In this document: positions 4,531 through 5,478 of the stretch, piece by piece
Layout: each line of letters starts with the position of its first letter
How positions within the stretch are numbered: position 1 is the first letter of the stretch
Source of the DNA: JAFLBB01 sp040007195
GTDB lineage: Bacteria; Acidobacteriota; Terriglobia; Bryobacterales; Bryobacteraceae
Direction of reading: 5' to 3'
DNA: 5,478 nt
NCBI GenBank assembly: GCA_040007195.1
Contig: JBDTVQ010000442.1
Coordinates: 1-5,478, forward strand
The notes under the pieces: model-generated
Told to the model about the DNA's origin: nothing
Databases searched by the model: none
Seen by the model: the letters and a program-made list of their open reading frames with translations, nothing else
Translations under genes and position numbers: made by a program

Positions 4531-5478
4531 ATGCGAATGCTGCCCGCATGCGCCGTGCTTTTACTTGGCCCGCCGTCGCTTGCGCAGGTGCTTCCTGCTG
4601 AAGACGTCCGGCCAACCTACGCGAAACTGTGCTCCGGATGTCACGGAGCGGATGCCCGTGGCACGCAACAAGGGCCAGGGCTGGCAGGCAATCCCTGGGT
4701 ACGTAGACGTTCTGCTCAGAGTTTGCGCAACGTGATCCGGGGCGGGGTGCCAGCCGCGGGTATGCCCGCATTCGACCTGCCTGCGAACATGATCGATTCG
4801 CTTGCGGCCATGATTGTGTCACTGAACGCCGTGGCAGCCGAATCGAATGTGCCGGGGGATCAAGGAGCGGGCAGGACGTACTTTTTCGGAAGCGGGAAGT
4901 GTGCCACCTGCCACATGGTTTCGGGTGAGGGCTCGGCGGTGGGCCCGGATCTCTCGGGCGTAGCGCGTGAACTCACCGTGGACCAGATTCGAGAGGCATT
5001 GCTTCAGCCGGCGGCTCGCATCGCTCCGGGGTACGAAGCGGTCACTGCGAAGCTTCGCAGCGGCGAAACCGTGCGCGGATTCGAGCGCAGCAGAACGAAG
5101 TACGACGTAGTCATTCAGGACTTGCTGGGGAAAGTTCACCCGCTTTCACTCGACGCCGTGACGATGATAGACGCCGGCCAGAGGCAATCGCTCATGCCTG
5201 CCTTGAAGGCCGATGGCGCCGAAGTACAAAATCTCGTGGCGTTCTTGAGCGGATTGACAGGTGTGAAGCTGAACGCCGCCGTGCCCGCGCGAAACGATGC
5301 GTCCGGGGGAATCGATTTTGCCCGGATTCTCAACCCCAAGCCTGGTGATTGGCTTACCTACAACGGCGATCTGAGCGGCAATCGCTATAGTCCACTTACT
5401 CAGGTCAATCGGGAGAATGTCAATAAATTGAGCTTGCAGTGGGCGTTCTCGATTCCACTATGGAGGCAGTTCCTTCCC
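4531..5478 (+). CDS. Two-haem cytochrome c / PQQ-dependent dehydrogenase fusion, 5' part
   Basis: The frame is open from ATG 4531 to the window edge (316 codons), so the C-terminus is missing. Residues 1-19 look like a signal peptide (MRMLPACAVLLLGPPSLAQ). A first c-type haem domain has C34-S-G-C37-H38 and a probable axial Met78 in GGVPAAGMPAF. A second has C124-A-T-C127-H128. It continues into a segment (about 137-242, 'GPDLSGVA' through 'SLMPAL' and 'LVAFLSGL') typical of the Planctomycetes-type putative haem-binding domain. From about residue 270, GDWLTYNGDLSGNRYSPL and then LSLQWAFSIP match the first propeller strands of PQQ-dependent alcohol-dehydrogenase-type quinoproteins. By family, it would oxidise an alcohol or sugar in the periplasm and pass electrons through its own haems; the substrate cannot be told. 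No clear ribosome-binding site is seen; the ATG at 4537 is an alternative. Confidence 0.88.
   Translation, partial: MRMLPACAVLLLGPPSLAQVLPAEDVRPTYAKLCSGCHGADARGTQQGPGLAGNPWVRRRSAQSLRNVIRGGVPAAGMPAFDLPANMIDSLAAMIVSLNAVAAESNVPGDQGAGRTYFFGSGKCATCHMVSGEGSAVGPDLSGVARELTVDQIREALLQPAARIAPGYEAVTAKLRSGETVRGFERSRTKYDVVIQDLLGKVHPLSLDAVTMIDAGQRQSLMPALKADGAEVQNLVAFLSGLTGVKLNAAVPARNDASGGIDFARILNPKPGDWLTYNGDLSGNRYSPLTQVNRENVNKLSLQWAFSIPLWRQFLP

Noticed and set aside
1..5478. CRISPR arrays, tRNA or rRNA genes, insertion sequences
   Set aside because: No regularly spaced repeats, no cloverleaf or rRNA-like stretches and no transposase motifs or terminal inverted repeats were seen.

Overview
The window looks like chromosomal DNA of a moderately GC-rich, Gram-negative-type soil or aquatic bacterium. 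A member of Acidobacteriota is the best guess. This rests on gene style: a two-haem cytochrome fused to a PQQ dehydrogenase, a BON lipoprotein, a DUF3309 micro-protein, glycine-rich 'general stress' proteins and frequent -24/-12 promoters. No 16S or other phylogenetic marker is present, so the assignment is inference.

Layout. Bases 1-1603 are a minus-strand run: a DksA/TraR-type zinc-finger protein (1603-1247), a 50-residue DUF3309 membrane protein (1219-1067), two tandem hairpins of which the first is terminator-like, a double-BON-domain exported protein (939-328), and the start of a glycine-rich protein that leaves the window at base 1. Next comes a separate minus-strand gene for a glycine-rich general-stress-type protein (2370-1798). 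Divergent from it is a 59-residue bacterial metallothionein (2510-2689). About 700 bp without a confident gene follows, then a Dps ferritin-like protein (3404-3940). Convergent to dps is a decayed Cu/Zn superoxide dismutase gene (about 4251-3952, minus) carrying two internal stops. From 4531 to the end runs the 5' part of a large exported quinoprotein: two c-type haem domains followed by the first strands of a PQQ-dehydrogenase propeller.

How it fits together. Most of the genes are stress-defence functions: metal sequestration (metallothionein), iron/peroxide and DNA protection (Dps), former superoxide defence (sodC remnant), envelope maintenance (BON, DUF3309, glycine-rich proteins) and a transcription modulator (DksA-like). 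The main new observation is regulatory. Four sequences with exact GG-N10-GC spacing of sigma-54 (RpoN) -24/-12 promoters lie immediately upstream of dksA-like, the 2370 gene, the metallothionein gene and dps, each in the correct orientation. The stretch from about 1 to 3940 therefore looks like a sigma-54-driven stress island, with the 2370 gene and the metallothionein gene fired from back-to-back sigma-54 promoters about 20 bp apart. The quinoprotein at the right edge appears to be a separate transcription unit.
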